In this document: positions 32,951 through 42,100 of the stretch, piece after piece | How the letters are laid out: each line of letters begins with the position of its first letter | Position numbering within the stretch: the stretch's first letter is position 1 | NCBI GenBank assembly: GCA_019639195.1 | Contig: JAHBSI010000004.1 | Coordinates: forward strand, 62,001-126,000 | Direction of reading: 5' to 3' | Source: Acidobacteriota bacterium | Lineage (GTDB): Bacteria > Acidobacteriota > Blastocatellia > Pyrinomonadales > Pyrinomonadaceae | DNA: 64,000 nt | The notes under the pieces: model-generated | Seen by the model: only the letters and a program-made list of their open reading frames with translations | Database searches by the model: none | What the model was told of the DNA's origin: nothing | Translations under genes and position numbers: made by a program

Positions 32951-33511
32951 TCAAACACTGAACGGTTTTCCGACGCGAAGGTCGTTTGTGACCTTAAAGA
33001 CGCCCGGTACGCCGCTGGCAAGGATGTAGATCGTGTCCTTCTGGCTCTTGTTTGCGACCCAGCCTTCCAGGCTGACACGGCCGTTCTCAACGATGATACG
33101 CACGGACGGATTCGGCTCCTGTAAGAGGCCGCCGATCACGGGTTGTGGTGCGAGAGTTCGGAGCATTTGGATCCGAATATGATCGTCAGCAGCATTGCTG
33201 TTGAGGTCCTGAATGTTGTTGACCACGCTCGTCACGCCTGGCAGCTTTTCGACCGCCTTTTTGGCTAATGATGACGTGCCGAGCGATAGCACCTTGCCGG
33301 ATAATGTCACGGCTCCATTGTCATTGAGGGCAAACGAAATGTGGTCAAAAACACCGTAATTCGGCAGATTTTCGATCGTCTTCATTATTTTTTTCTCGAG
33401 CATTGCGGATGAACCCGCAGCTGCCTTCGAATTGTCCTGAGCGAATGAGATGCTTGCGAACGCAAATAACGCCGCAATGGTTAGAAATAGTACTGATCTA
33501 GAAAGCTTCAT
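32951..33511 (-). CDS. Secreted protein with two BON domains
   Basis: The 186-residue protein has a signal peptide (SVLFLTIAALFAFASISFAQD) and two BON domains, the first around SFALNDNGAVTLSGKVLSLG and KLPGVTSVVNNI, the second around IIVENGRVSLEGWVANKSQKD and GVPGVFKVTNDLRVG. BON proteins such as OsmY bind membranes and act in the periplasm under envelope stress. GGAGG lies 8 bases before the ATG at 33511; a GTG nine bases earlier is less likely. It is monocistronic. Confidence 0.9.
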   Translation of the reverse strand: MKLSRSVLFLTIAALFAFASISFAQDNSKAAAGSSAMLEKKIMKTIENLPNYGVFDHISFALNDNGAVTLSGKVLSLGTSSLAKKAVEKLPGVTSVVNNIQDLNSNAADDHIRIQMLRTLAPQPVIGGLLQEPNPSVRIIVENGRVSLEGWVANKSQKDTIYILASGVPGVFKVTNDLRVGKPFSV

Positions 33512-33626
33512 GATTTTCACCTCCTCTCCTTAAAGCGTTCAAGCGGGAGAATAGGACGCCCAACGGGAAGTTCAATCATTCGACGCTTCGAAAATGAAAA
33601 ACGTGGCTTATCAATCGAAATTTTTT

Positions 33627-34073
33627 TTAGCGGGTCTGTCGAATGGCCTCAAATAGTACGATGCCGACGCTTGTTGCAAGATTCAGGCTGCGCACATTCG
33701 GGTTCGACATTGGGATCTTGAGGCAGGTCGCGGAATTCTCAAGGAGAATGCTCTCGGGAAGGCCGCGTGTTTCGGGCCCGAAGACAAGACAATCCGTTTC
33801 ACGAAAGGCAAATTCGACGTGATCGGTTGAGGCTTTTGTCGAAAGATATAGAAATCGCGAGTCGGGAAGCGACGCCTTTAGCTCGTTGAGATCAAGGTGG
33901 CGATGAAGTTCGACAAATTGCCAATAGTCCAGTCCGGAGCGTTTCAGCGTGCGGTCATCCATACGAAAACCGGTCACGCCGACGATGTGGAGCGGAGTGT
34001 TCGTCGCGGCACAAAGCCTTGCGATATTGCCGGTATTCGGCGGGATCTCGGGTTCGTAGAGGGCAACGTGCAT
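33627..34073 (-). CDS. trmL: tRNA (cytidine(34)-2'-O)-methyltransferase TrmL
   Basis: The 148-residue SPOUT-type enzyme begins MHVALYEPEIPPNTGNIARLCAA and has the trefoil-knot signature LVFGPETRGLPESIL followed by IPMSNPNVRSLNLATSVGIVLFEA. TrmL methylates the ribose at the wobble position of tRNA-Leu species using SAM. Length is typical. The promoter probably lies in the gap before 34292, shared with a divergent gene. Confidence 0.95.
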   Translation of the reverse strand: MHVALYEPEIPPNTGNIARLCAATNTPLHIVGVTGFRMDDRTLKRSGLDYWQFVELHRHLDLNELKASLPDSRFLYLSTKASTDHVEFAFRETDCLVFGPETRGLPESILLENSATCLKIPMSNPNVRSLNLATSVGIVLFEAIRQTR

Positions 34074-34291
34074 CGGTTCGCGGTATCAGGATTTTACCAA
34101 ACGCATTGCAGATAATGCCGTTCCAAAAAGACTAGACTGCATCTTTTTCGGCATGAGTTTCATCAATATGTCGAGCGGACGCCGCGGCAGAATGCTTCTG
34201 TCGAATAAAGAAACGGTCTGATATTGTGCTACAATCCGCCTTTTACGAATTCAACAAGGGTAATTTTCACCGAAGAGATCCGGTGCATCGA

Positions 34292-35128
34292 ATGAGAATA
34301 AGAGTTCTAGTTTTGCTTTTCGCCGTTTTGTCGCTTTCAACTGCTGCTGCCTTCGGGCAGGAGGCCCAGCCGAGTCCAACGCCGACGCCCGCAGCTGACG
34401 AGCCGCCAAAGCCGATGCCGACACCGGACCTTAAGGCGATCTCAAACAAACCGGCCACCGCAGAACAGGTCGCGGAGACCGCGATCTTCATCTACGGCCT
34501 CGGCGGCGGAAGGCCGCGGCTCGATCAGATCCGCAAGACGACGATCGAAAAGGGCTTCACAAAGCACACGGATGCCGACGGCAAGGTCCAGCAGGGAGAT
34601 TATGAGACGTCCATCATTCGCGCCTCGGATCTTTACGCAGAAAAGATCCGTATGGACCGGAGCTTTGCGGATGCGAGATACTCTTTGATCTGGGCGGACG
34701 GCAAAACAACGGGCGTTTATAATACGACCTTTTTCACTCCGGACGATGCGGTCGTAAAGGGCTTCGAAGACGGTATCTTTCGCGGACTCGAAGGCCTGCT
34801 CCGATACAAGGAGAATGGCTCGACCCTTGAGCTCGCCGGCCGCGAAAAGGACCTCGGCGTCGAATTCTTCCTGATCGATGTCACTGACAAATCGAGCCGA
34901 AAAACGCGGTATTACGTCTCGGTGAAGTCCTTTCAGGTCAAGATGCTTACTTACGAACACAACGGCGTAAAATACAAGCGAAAATTCTACGATTACAACT
35001 ATGTGCAGGGAACTCTCGTTCCTTCGCACTCGGTTCTCTATGCTGATGGCAAGATGGTTGAGGACACTCAGATCAAGTCAATTTCGTTTGGTCAGCAGGT
35101 AAATTCGGACCTTTTTAGGACGAACTAA
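34292..35128 (+). CDS. Secreted protein, possible LolA/outer-membrane-lipoprotein-sorting fold
   Basis: The 278-residue protein has a signal peptide (VLVLLFAVLSLSTAAAFGQ) followed by a Pro-Thr-rich linker with PTPTPAADEPPKPMPTP. The rest is mixed helix and beta with repeated YENG/GDYET-like strands (SLIWADGKTTGVYNTTFF; RYYVSVKSFQVKMLTYEHNGVKYKRKFYDY), which recalls LolA/LolB-like antiparallel sheets, but no family signature can be claimed. The ATG at 34292 is chosen because it begins the signal peptide; TACAAT upstream may be its -10. Confidence 0.75.
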   Translation: MRIRVLVLLFAVLSLSTAAAFGQEAQPSPTPTPAADEPPKPMPTPDLKAISNKPATAEQVAETAIFIYGLGGGRPRLDQIRKTTIEKGFTKHTDADGKVQQGDYETSIIRASDLYAEKIRMDRSFADARYSLIWADGKTTGVYNTTFFTPDDAVVKGFEDGIFRGLEGLLRYKENGSTLELAGREKDLGVEFFLIDVTDKSSRKTRYYVSVKSFQVKMLTYEHNGVKYKRKFYDYNYVQGTLVPSHSVLYADGKMVEDTQIKSISFGQQVNSDLFRTN

Positions 35129-35218
35129 CCAAAACTTTTTGCAACCTTCATCTTAGTTCGTCGTGAGCATTGGCAGTCGGCGGCCGAGCCTTCGGCTGTT
35201 TCCGACCAAGGAGGAACA

Positions 35219-35806
35219 ATGCACGTCAGAACATCCCTTTTTCGCGCGTTCGCTGCTTTAGCCGGGACTCTCCTGATCGCTGCTGCTGGTTTTGCGCAGC
35301 AGACATCCGAGAAACCTCGAGAGAGTTTTAATTTTGTAATGCAATTTGTCGAAGCCGGAGCTGCGGGCAGCAATCTCGGCGAGCCGGCAGATGGTTGGAA
35401 GAAGATCGAGAAGCAGCTTCCAAACGACCTGCGGCCTTCGGCTTTCAGGAAAGTTGGAGAGTTTTGGGCGAGAGGCGCCATGGGCGGCGGACTTTCTTTC
35501 TCCGGCATCTGGTCGGATGCTTCTGCAGATACGAACCTGGTTGGTGCAGGCGTAAACTGGGCTTTCGATGGTCTTGGAGGCGACGGTGACAAGGTCGTAG
35601 CAAACGAATTCAAAATGAACCTTGTTTTGCCCGCCGGAATGTTCAAATTGCCCTTGGGTGCGCCGACACCGGAGCGTTGGCTTTCATTCTCGACGAGAGA
35701 ACTCGCCGTCGACAGAAACGTGCCGACATTGCTTACGACATTCGATCTGCCCGGCACACGCAGAAAGATCTTCGTCGTGCTGATCGCGACGCCGGTTGCG
35801 AATTAG
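35219..35806 (+). CDS. Secreted hypothetical protein
   Basis: The 195-residue protein starts at an ATG with a strong AAGGAGG site and has a signal peptide (AFAALAGTLLIAAAGFAQQ). The mature part has ARGAMGGGLSFSGIWSDAS and a region of alternating polar and hydrophobic residues, consistent with a beta-rich extracytoplasmic protein. No known domain was recognised. An antisense frame at 35125-35757 is long but lacks a ribosome-binding site and is rejected. Confidence 0.75.
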   Translation: MHVRTSLFRAFAALAGTLLIAAAGFAQQTSEKPRESFNFVMQFVEAGAAGSNLGEPADGWKKIEKQLPNDLRPSAFRKVGEFWARGAMGGGLSFSGIWSDASADTNLVGAGVNWAFDGLGGDGDKVVANEFKMNLVLPAGMFKLPLGAPTPERWLSFSTRELAVDRNVPTLLTTFDLPGTRRKIFVVLIATPVAN

Positions 35807-35960
35807 CGATATTTTGCAGAGTTTCCGCAACAAAGCGGCGGCCCGGGCGTGAGTTCTTTTGGCACGCCGCTTTTGTTCAAGTGGCAGATGGCTTAAATTG
35901 TATGGATGCAGGGCACACGACGCGTTTCATTTCCCGACAAAGGAGGGCTGTACCTTCCAG

Positions 35961-36548
35961 ATGCCTGAGGAGAAGCGTTCGGACCACGAGCTCATCGATG
36001 CCACAAAAAATGGTGACGAGTCAGCGTTCACGGAGATCGTTGCGCGGTATAAAAGCCCGATCACGAACTATCTGTACCGCTTTCTCAATAACTATGAGGA
36101 TGCCGTCGATCTCGCACAGGAGACTTTTGTCCGAGTGTATTTCGCGATCGACCGGTACCATACTCAATTCGCTTTCTCTACCTATATCTATCGGATCGCA
36201 ACAAATCTTGCGATCAGCGAGATAAGGCGGCGAAAACGACGCCGACTGTTCTCGATCTCGGGGATCCTGGCCGGTGACAAGGACGAAGCGACCGAGTTCG
36301 AGATCCCGGATGAGAGATCGCTTCCGGAGACCGAGCTCCTTGATAGTGAGAGAGATAGGCAGATCGCAAAAGCGATCGCAGCGCTGCCGGAAAAGTATCG
36401 AATCCCGATAATTCTTCGTGATGTTCAGGGACGATCGTATGAGGAAGTTTCGGCGGTGATGGACCTTGGATTGGGAACAACAAAGTCGCGTATCAGCCGC
36501 GGTCGAGCACTTTTGAAAGAGAAGCTGCAGGATTATTTGCAGAAGTAA
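35961..36548 (+). CDS. ECF RNA polymerase sigma factor
   Basis: The 195-residue protein has region 2 (AVDLAQETFVRVYFAIDRY and TYIYRIATNLAISEIRRRKRRR, which binds core and the -10) and region 4 (AIAALPEKYRIPIILRDVQGRSYEEVSAVMDLGLGTTKSRISRGRALL, which binds the -35). It is of the RpoE-like ECF type. AGGAGGG lies 13 bases before the ATG. The next gene starts 6 bases later and encodes a membrane protein that is probably its anti-sigma factor. The signal sensed is unknown. Confidence 0.95.
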   Translation: MPEEKRSDHELIDATKNGDESAFTEIVARYKSPITNYLYRFLNNYEDAVDLAQETFVRVYFAIDRYHTQFAFSTYIYRIATNLAISEIRRRKRRRLFSISGILAGDKDEATEFEIPDERSLPETELLDSERDRQIAKAIAALPEKYRIPIILRDVQGRSYEEVSAVMDLGLGTTKSRISRGRALLKEKLQDYLQK

Positions 36549-36553
36549 CAGCA

Positions 36554-37360
36554 ATGGTTAATAGGGCCAACAACACAGATCTTGAGTTTGAAGACACTGA
36601 GCTTGCGGATTTGCTTGGGGCGTTGCCGCAGGTCTCTGCACCGAATGACTTTGAGTTTCGCGTCTCGGCTCGGATCGCATCTGCTCATTCTGCCGCGAAG
36701 CCGCGAGGTCTGTTCGGTGCTCTGCGAATCGCGGTTCCGGCTGCCGCATTGCTGGCCGTTACTGCGACCGCTCTTTTTTTGAATCCTTACTGGGGCACTA
36801 CTGAGCCCGTTTCTACTCCCGCCGAAGTCGCGGTCGTCGGGCGACCCGCAGAGAACCCGGCATCGATCCCGCAACGGGAAACGACTGACATTCCGGCAAC
36901 GACCTTCGCGTCGAACGGACCTGCGTTAGAACCGGCAAAGCGAATGCCGTTGAACGATCAGCTCGCTTCTGCACGATCTAGCGGACCGTCGAATGACGAT
37001 CCTGCGGGCACGTCGTTCGTCGAATCCGGCACTCAGGGTGAAAAGATATATCCGCGTGGGATCAACCCGAATGTTGATTCACAGCCGACATCGCCAAATG
37101 CAAGACAGGCGGGGATCGCGATCCGCGATGTCCTATCACAGCTTGGTATCTCGTTCACGCCGACGGCAAATGGCCTTCGGATCAATTCCATCGCCGCTAA
37201 CAGCCTTGCGGCCCGCTCAGGCTTGAATGCGGAGGACGTTATCGAATCTCTCAATGGTCAGCGAGTTTCGGCGGACACGATGCTCTACGGAGCTTTCACG
37301 GCACGCCGTATCGTTGTTCACCGCGACGGAAAAACGATCGAACTCAGCCTAGGCCGGTAA
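36554..37360 (+). CDS. Putative membrane anti-sigma factor with C-terminal PDZ domain
   Basis: The 268-residue protein has a cytoplasmic N terminus of about 57 residues (EFEDTELADLLGALPQVSAPNDFEFRVSARI), one transmembrane helix at residues 58-76, an 80-residue Pro/Ser/Thr-rich linker and a C-terminal PDZ-like domain (about 185-268: LRINSIAANSLAARSGLNAEDVIESLNGQRV). Its place directly after the ECF sigma gene suggests it holds the sigma factor at the membrane. It lacks the HxxxCxxC zinc motif of many anti-sigma factors. A PDZ normally belongs to the protease that cuts anti-sigmas, so its presence here is unusual. Confidence 0.75.
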   Translation: MVNRANNTDLEFEDTELADLLGALPQVSAPNDFEFRVSARIASAHSAAKPRGLFGALRIAVPAAALLAVTATALFLNPYWGTTEPVSTPAEVAVVGRPAENPASIPQRETTDIPATTFASNGPALEPAKRMPLNDQLASARSSGPSNDDPAGTSFVESGTQGEKIYPRGINPNVDSQPTSPNARQAGIAIRDVLSQLGISFTPTANGLRINSIAANSLAARSGLNAEDVIESLNGQRVSADTMLYGAFTARRIVVHRDGKTIELSLGR

Positions 37361-37496
37361 ACATCTTTCTACAACGGATCATTTGAGACTCTCCGACAAT
37401 GCTGCCGGAGGTCTCTTTCGTCTGCCCGCACGGCTTTTGCTGGTGTATAATCGACCTTCTCTTAGATCCAATATTCTTAAGGTTCGGTGCGTATCT

Positions 37497-39170
37497 ATGA
37501 AAAAGCTCATTGCGGTCCTTTCTCTTTTGCTCCTCGCTCTTCCGTCGTTCGCCTTTTCGCAGACGATCACGGCCGATGTCGTAGTAAGAAACGCGAATAT
37601 TCGAACGATGGATGATAAACGGTCGGTAGTTCGCGCATTGGCGGTGATCAACGGCCGTATCGCCGCACTCGGGAGCGACGAGGAGATGGCAAAGCTTGTC
37701 GGACCAAAGACGCGCGTTATTGACGCCGGCGGGAAGACGATGATTCCCGGATTCAACGATGCCCACCTGCATTTCACCGAAGGCGGAAGGCAGCTTTCGC
37801 TGGTGGATCTTCGCTCGTCGCAGTCGCCGGAAGAATTTGCACAGCGAATAAAGGATTATGTCGGGAAGCTGAAAGAAGGCGAATGGGTCACGGGCGGCCG
37901 CTGGGATCATGAAAACTGGAAGCCAGCGAACCTTCCGACCAAAGAGCTTATTGATAAGGTGGCGCCAAAGAACCCCGTCTTTGTAAATCGTCTCGACGGT
38001 CACATGGCCGTTGCGAACAGCCTGGCGTTAAAGCTTGCCGGTGTGACGAAGGACACGAAAGATGTTGCGGGCGGCGTGATCGTTCGCGATGCGAATGGCG
38101 AACCTACCGGCGTGCTAAAAGATGCGGCGATGGATCTTGTCTCGCGTGTCATTCCGGATCAGACGTTTGAGCAGCGGCTTGCGTCGGCCGAGGCTGCCAC
38201 GAACTATGCGGCAAGCCTTGGGGTCACAAGCGCGCAGGATATGCAGGCCGGAGAGAATCTTGCCGTGTATCAAGAGCTTCTAAGCGAAGGCAAACTGAAA
38301 ACAAGGCTTTATGCCGGAGCGGATCTGGCCGATTGGAAGTCGCGAGTGCACGTCGGCATTCGCCATGCATTTGGCGGCGAAATGCTTCGCATAGGCACGT
38401 TGAAAGGCTATGGCGACGGTAGCCTTGGCTCATCCACAGCATGGTTCTTTGCGCCTTATGCCGACACACCTTCGACTAGCGGCGTACCGAGCGCCGAGAT
38501 GCCGCACCTCTACGAGCATGTTTTGGCGGCTGATAAGAATGGCCTTCAGGTAATGATCCACGCGATCGGCGACCGCACGAACGCGACGGTACTTGATATT
38601 TACGAGCGCGTGGAAAAGGAAGACGGCCCGAAGGATCGGCGTTTTCGCATCGAGCACGCACAGCATTTGCGTGTCAGCGACATTCCGCGTTTCGCAAAGC
38701 TCGGAGTTGTAGCGTCGATGCAGCCGGTCCACCTAACGGACGACGGCCGCTGGGCCGAAAAGCGGATTGGCAAAGAACGGCTGAAAGGAACGTACGCATT
38801 CAAGGCGTTATTGGATAGCGGTGCTCACGTTGCATTTGGTACGGATTGGTCGGTCGCACCTCTGAATCCGCTTTTTGGTATCTACGCCGCTGTTACGCGC
38901 AGAACCACCGACAACAAGAATCCCGACGGCTGGCTTCCGGATGAGAAGATCTCGGTCGATGCGGCGGTTCGCTGCTACACGCTCGGGTCTGCGTATGCCG
39001 AATTTCAGGAAAATGAAAAGGGTACGCTTGAGGTCGGAAAACTTGCAGATATGGTGATCCTTTCCGAAGATATTTTCTCGATCGATCCGACGACGATCGC
39101 GAACGTTAAGGTTCTTAAGACGATAGTCGGGGGAAAGGTCGTTTTCGATTCAGCTTCTGCTGCAAAATAG
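37497..39170 (+). CDS. Secreted amidohydrolase (YtcJ-like)
   Basis: The 557-residue protein has a signal peptide (LIAVLSLLLLALPSFAFSQ) and the amidohydrolase_3 arrangement: ADVVVRNANIRTMDDKR, the metal-binding PGFNDAHLHFTEGG, VMIHAIGDRTNATVLD, FRIEHAQHL and VAFGTDWSVAPLNP with the catalytic Asp. It ends GKLADMVILSEDIF. Such enzymes hydrolyse amides or imides; the substrate is unknown. A TATAAT (37445-37450) precedes the ATG by about 50 bases. Confidence 0.92.
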   Translation: MKKLIAVLSLLLLALPSFAFSQTITADVVVRNANIRTMDDKRSVVRALAVINGRIAALGSDEEMAKLVGPKTRVIDAGGKTMIPGFNDAHLHFTEGGRQLSLVDLRSSQSPEEFAQRIKDYVGKLKEGEWVTGGRWDHENWKPANLPTKELIDKVAPKNPVFVNRLDGHMAVANSLALKLAGVTKDTKDVAGGVIVRDANGEPTGVLKDAAMDLVSRVIPDQTFEQRLASAEAATNYAASLGVTSAQDMQAGENLAVYQELLSEGKLKTRLYAGADLADWKSRVHVGIRHAFGGEMLRIGTLKGYGDGSLGSSTAWFFAPYADTPSTSGVPSAEMPHLYEHVLAADKNGLQVMIHAIGDRTNATVLDIYERVEKEDGPKDRRFRIEHAQHLRVSDIPRFAKLGVVASMQPVHLTDDGRWAEKRIGKERLKGTYAFKALLDSGAHVAFGTDWSVAPLNPLFGIYAAVTRRTTDNKNPDGWLPDEKISVDAAVRCYTLGSAYAEFQENEKGTLEVGKLADMVILSEDIFSIDPTTIANVKVLKTIVGGKVVFDSASAAK

Positions 39171-39205
39171 GATAAAATTCTTCGTTTGAGGACAAATACA
39201 TACAT

Positions 39206-39745
39206 ATGAAATTCAAAAGTCTCATTATTCTCGCAGGTTTGATCTTCGCCATTTCGGCAACTGCCTTTGGCCAGGAAAAGGGAATGGAAGGAATGGAAGG
39301 CGGCAAGAAGCCTACCGAAGCCGACAAGACGGCCGTGATCCCGACCGACGGCTGGCTCAAGCGCGGTGACGCGATCGGCAAATCCAAGAAGGTCTCGCTC
39401 TCAAAGGCACTTGCCAAACCCGAAAAATTCGCTGGCAAGAAGGTCATTATCGAAGGTGTGGTCGTCCGTTCGTGCAAGATGGAAGGCTGCTGGGCCGAGG
39501 TTGCTGAAAAGCAGGGCGATAAGAGCGTTCGCGTAAAGATGAAGGGCCACGCGTTCTTCATTCCGCTCCAATCTGCCGGTGCACTCGCACGTGTCGAGGG
39601 CGAATTCCAGGTCAAAACGCTTACGAAGGCGGAGGTCGATCACATGATCGAGGAAGACGGCGCCAAGTTCGAGAATCGGAATGCTGACGGTTCGGTCACG
39701 GAGATCTCTTTTGAGGCCACAGGCATCGAGCTGAAACGCAGCTAG
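39206..39745 (+). CDS. Secreted DUF4920 domain protein
   Basis: The 179-residue protein has a signal peptide (SLIILAGLIFAISATAFGQ) and a C-terminal OB-like domain with VIIEGVVVRSCKMEGCWAEVAEK, where the CKMEGC pair fits the DUF4920 family. A GMEGMEGG stretch follows the signal cleavage. Function unknown; some relatives are near metal or redox genes. It starts 35 bases after the amidohydrolase stop and has its own terminator, so the two are probably one unit. Confidence 0.85.
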   Translation: MKFKSLIILAGLIFAISATAFGQEKGMEGMEGGKKPTEADKTAVIPTDGWLKRGDAIGKSKKVSLSKALAKPEKFAGKKVIIEGVVVRSCKMEGCWAEVAEKQGDKSVRVKMKGHAFFIPLQSAGALARVEGEFQVKTLTKAEVDHMIEEDGAKFENRNADGSVTEISFEATGIELKRS

Positions 39746-39771
39746 TAATACGCGGCGGCGAGTTCGCATAT

Positions 39772-39813
39772 CGGCGGAGTTTGATCCTTTTTAGATCGGA
39801 CTTCCGCCGTTTT
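39772..39813 (+). terminator. Terminator after the DUF4920 gene
   Basis: CGGCGGA (39772-39778) and TCCGCCG (39803-39809) form a perfect 7-bp stem followed by TTTTAG. The loop contains an internal GATC/GATC pairing. Confidence 0.75.
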
Positions 39814-39880
39814 AGTGTCAGGTTGGACTTGTGCCCGCTGTTTTGCCAGAATTGCACCAATTCCAGTTCTCAATTAACGA

Positions 39881-41704
39881 ATGACCGCTCCTAATCTCAA
39901 AGACTTCGATAAGATTCCGCAGAATTTACCTTCATATTGCCTAGAGGCCTTTCAAAGGCGTGGTAAGTCGCCCGTCGTCGGTTTTAAGAACGGCGACTCA
40001 TGGGAGTTCTTAAAGGGCAGTGAGATGGTGGACCGCGTCCGTGTTTACGCCGCGGGGCTTGAGGCCTGGGGTATCGCGTCGGGCGACCGCATCGCAATAA
40101 TTTCGGAGAATCGACCCGAATGGTCGCTTGTCGATCTCGCTATCCTAAGCCTTGGCGCCGTCAACGTTCCCATCTATACGACGCAGGCCGTCGAGCAGAT
40201 ACGCTACATTCTTGAAAATTCCGGGGCCAAGATGCTTTTCATCTCCGGTGAAAAACTCTGGAGGCACTCGCGCGAAGGCGTTCAGACGGTCGAGAGCCTT
40301 CAGAAAGTTATTTTCTTTGACGACTCAAAGGAGCGCGGTGCATCGTCTGTCACACTCGAGGAACTCGAAAATGCGGGCCGCGAGTATCTGAAGGAATATC
40401 CGCATTTTCTTGAGGACAAGATCGCGGCCATCTCCGCAGACGACCTTGCGACAATTATCTACACATCTGGTACTACGGGAACGCCAAAGGGCGTGATGCT
40501 TACGCACGATAATTTTGTGTCGAACATCCAGTCCATCTCAAAAGGCCTTCCCATTCTGTCGCACGACCGAAGCCTCGCGGTGCTGCCGCTCTCGCATATC
40601 TTCGAGCGGGCAGTATTTTACGTGCTTACGGCCAATGGTGTGCTCGTCCACTATTGTTCGGCATTCGAGCAGATCGCAAATTACCTGAAAGAGGTAAAAC
40701 CGACCATAATGACGGCCGTCCCGCGGCTTTTTGAACAGGTGCATCACAAGATCGTCAAGAAAGGAATGTCTGCCGGCGGGATGAAGACACGTCTTTTCGA
40801 GTGGTCGCTTGGGATCGGACAGGAATATTGGTCGTATAAAGATCGCCACGAGCGGGTGCCCGCCGGGCTGAAAGCAAAGCATCTGCTGGCCGACCGTTTC
40901 GTATTCTCAAAATGGCGTGAAGGCGTCGGCGGCGCCCTTAGATTCTTCGTCTCGGGCGGCGCTCCGCTCTCAAAAAAGCTGAGTTATGCGTTCTGGGCCG
41001 CAGGAATACCGATTTTGCAGGGTTACGGGATGACCGAAGCGTGTATCGTTTGTGCGAACCGTCCCGACGATAACAAGGTCGGCTCGATCGGGCGTCCATT
41101 TGACGGCATCGAGATGAAGATCGCCGAAAAAGACGGCGAGGTCCTGATTCGCGGACGCAGTGTGATGCTCGGCTATTACAACGATCCGGAGGCGACGACG
41201 CTCGCGGTCGATCCCGAAGGCTTTTACCACACCGGCGACATTGGCTATACCGATACCGACGGCCATTTTTACATCACCGACCGCCTAAAGGACCTTTTCA
41301 AGCTCTCAAACGGCAAATATGTAGCTCCCTTACAGGTTGAAAGCCTCCTGAAACAAAGCCCGCTCGTCGCTCAGGCCGTTGTCGTCGGTTCCGGCCGGAA
41401 ACAGGTCGGAGCCCTTATCGTGCCTGATTGGGAAGCTCTGAAAGAAGAAATGAGGTCCATCGGAGCCGATGTTTCGCGTCCTCGAGAGGAACTCGCCGCC
41501 GATCCCGCCTTTGCAAAACGTGTTCAAAAGGATGCTGTCGCGCTTACGGCGGAGCTTTCGGATTACGAGCGCGTAAAGCGAGTTGCACTCCTGCCCCGTG
41601 AATTCTCTATCGACAAGGGCGAAATGACCCCGACACTCAAGATCAAACGCAGCGTCGTGGATGAGAAGTACGGTCCGCAAATTGATGAGATCTGCGGAGG
41701 TTGA
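39881..41704 (+). CDS. Long-chain acyl-CoA synthetase (AMP-forming)
   Basis: The 607-residue ligase activates fatty acids to acyl-CoA through acyl-AMP. It shows the P-loop IIYTSGTTGTPKGVMLTHDN, the VLPLSHIFERAVFYV stretch, QGYGMTEACIVC, YHTGDIGYTDTDGHFYITDR (with catalytic Asp) and LFKLSNGKYVAP in the hinge region, ending with the KIKRSVV segment. The FFVSGGAPLSKKL stretch is typical of the FadD15-like long-chain group. The protein is cytoplasmic or membrane-associated. It is the last gene before the ribosomal array and is not related to it in function. Confidence 0.93.
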   Translation: MTAPNLKDFDKIPQNLPSYCLEAFQRRGKSPVVGFKNGDSWEFLKGSEMVDRVRVYAAGLEAWGIASGDRIAIISENRPEWSLVDLAILSLGAVNVPIYTTQAVEQIRYILENSGAKMLFISGEKLWRHSREGVQTVESLQKVIFFDDSKERGASSVTLEELENAGREYLKEYPHFLEDKIAAISADDLATIIYTSGTTGTPKGVMLTHDNFVSNIQSISKGLPILSHDRSLAVLPLSHIFERAVFYVLTANGVLVHYCSAFEQIANYLKEVKPTIMTAVPRLFEQVHHKIVKKGMSAGGMKTRLFEWSLGIGQEYWSYKDRHERVPAGLKAKHLLADRFVFSKWREGVGGALRFFVSGGAPLSKKLSYAFWAAGIPILQGYGMTEACIVCANRPDDNKVGSIGRPFDGIEMKIAEKDGEVLIRGRSVMLGYYNDPEATTLAVDPEGFYHTGDIGYTDTDGHFYITDRLKDLFKLSNGKYVAPLQVESLLKQSPLVAQAVVVGSGRKQVGALIVPDWEALKEEMRSIGADVSRPREELAADPAFAKRVQKDAVALTAELSDYERVKRVALLPREFSIDKGEMTPTLKIKRSVVDEKYGPQIDEICGG

Positions 41705-41755
41705 TCCAGTTTTTGGGGATGACTTCAATTTGTTGGTTTTGCCCACCACCTCGCC

Positions 41756-41784
41756 TTGACACAACATTGAGAAATTCGTAGTAT
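41756..41784 (+). promoter_or_regulatory. Promoter of the ribosomal array
   Basis: TTGACA (41756-41761) and TAGTAT (41779-41784) are separated by exactly 17 bp. This is the best consensus promoter in the window and is 317 bp upstream of rpsL. Confidence 0.8.
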
Positions 41785-42100
41785 CTAAAGTTTCGGACTT
41801 TAACGGGCCGGGAGTCTTGTGGGTTCTTTTGAGTTTGCAGGACAGAAGATACTTGAGAATCGAAGCAGGAATTGTAGCGTAAAGCGGTTTGCGGACACCC
41901 GTAAACGCGGCACAAAAGAGACACTTCTTAACACGCCACGCCACAGCAAAGTGAGATTTTTCAAGGATTTAAGAGCTTAAATTTAATTCATTCAGCAAAG
42001 ATGCTGCTTGAGCTAACTGCCGGACATAAGCGATCCGGCAAGAGTCAGGTAAGACTTTGATTTTGCCTATTTTGGCTGGAAAGAGAACGAGAAAGAAACG
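41785..42100 (+). other. Long rpsL 5' leader without a gene
   Basis: This 316-bp stretch lies between the promoter and rpsL. No ORF in it looks genuine. It includes a perfect 7-bp stem-loop at 42018-42040 (TGCCGGA / TCCGGCA, loop of 9) about 60 bases before the rpsL start. The length of the leader suggests regulation at the RNA level, but no known ribosomal leader motif was recognised. Confidence 0.6.
42018..42040 (+). promoter_or_regulatory. Stem-loop in the rpsL leader
   Basis: TGCCGGA (42018-42024) and TCCGGCA (42034-42040) are perfectly complementary. No T run follows, so it is not a standard terminator; an attenuation or protein-binding role is possible. Confidence 0.6.

Noticed and set aside
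32722-33090. Upstream extension of the secreted hypothetical gene
   Set aside because: It is antisense to the BON gene and contains a promoter and terminator; the GTG at 32721 has GGAGG and begins the signal peptide.
35125-35757. 210-codon frame on the minus strand
   Set aside because: The plus-strand gene 35219-35806 has a strong ribosome-binding site and signal peptide; the antisense frame has neither.
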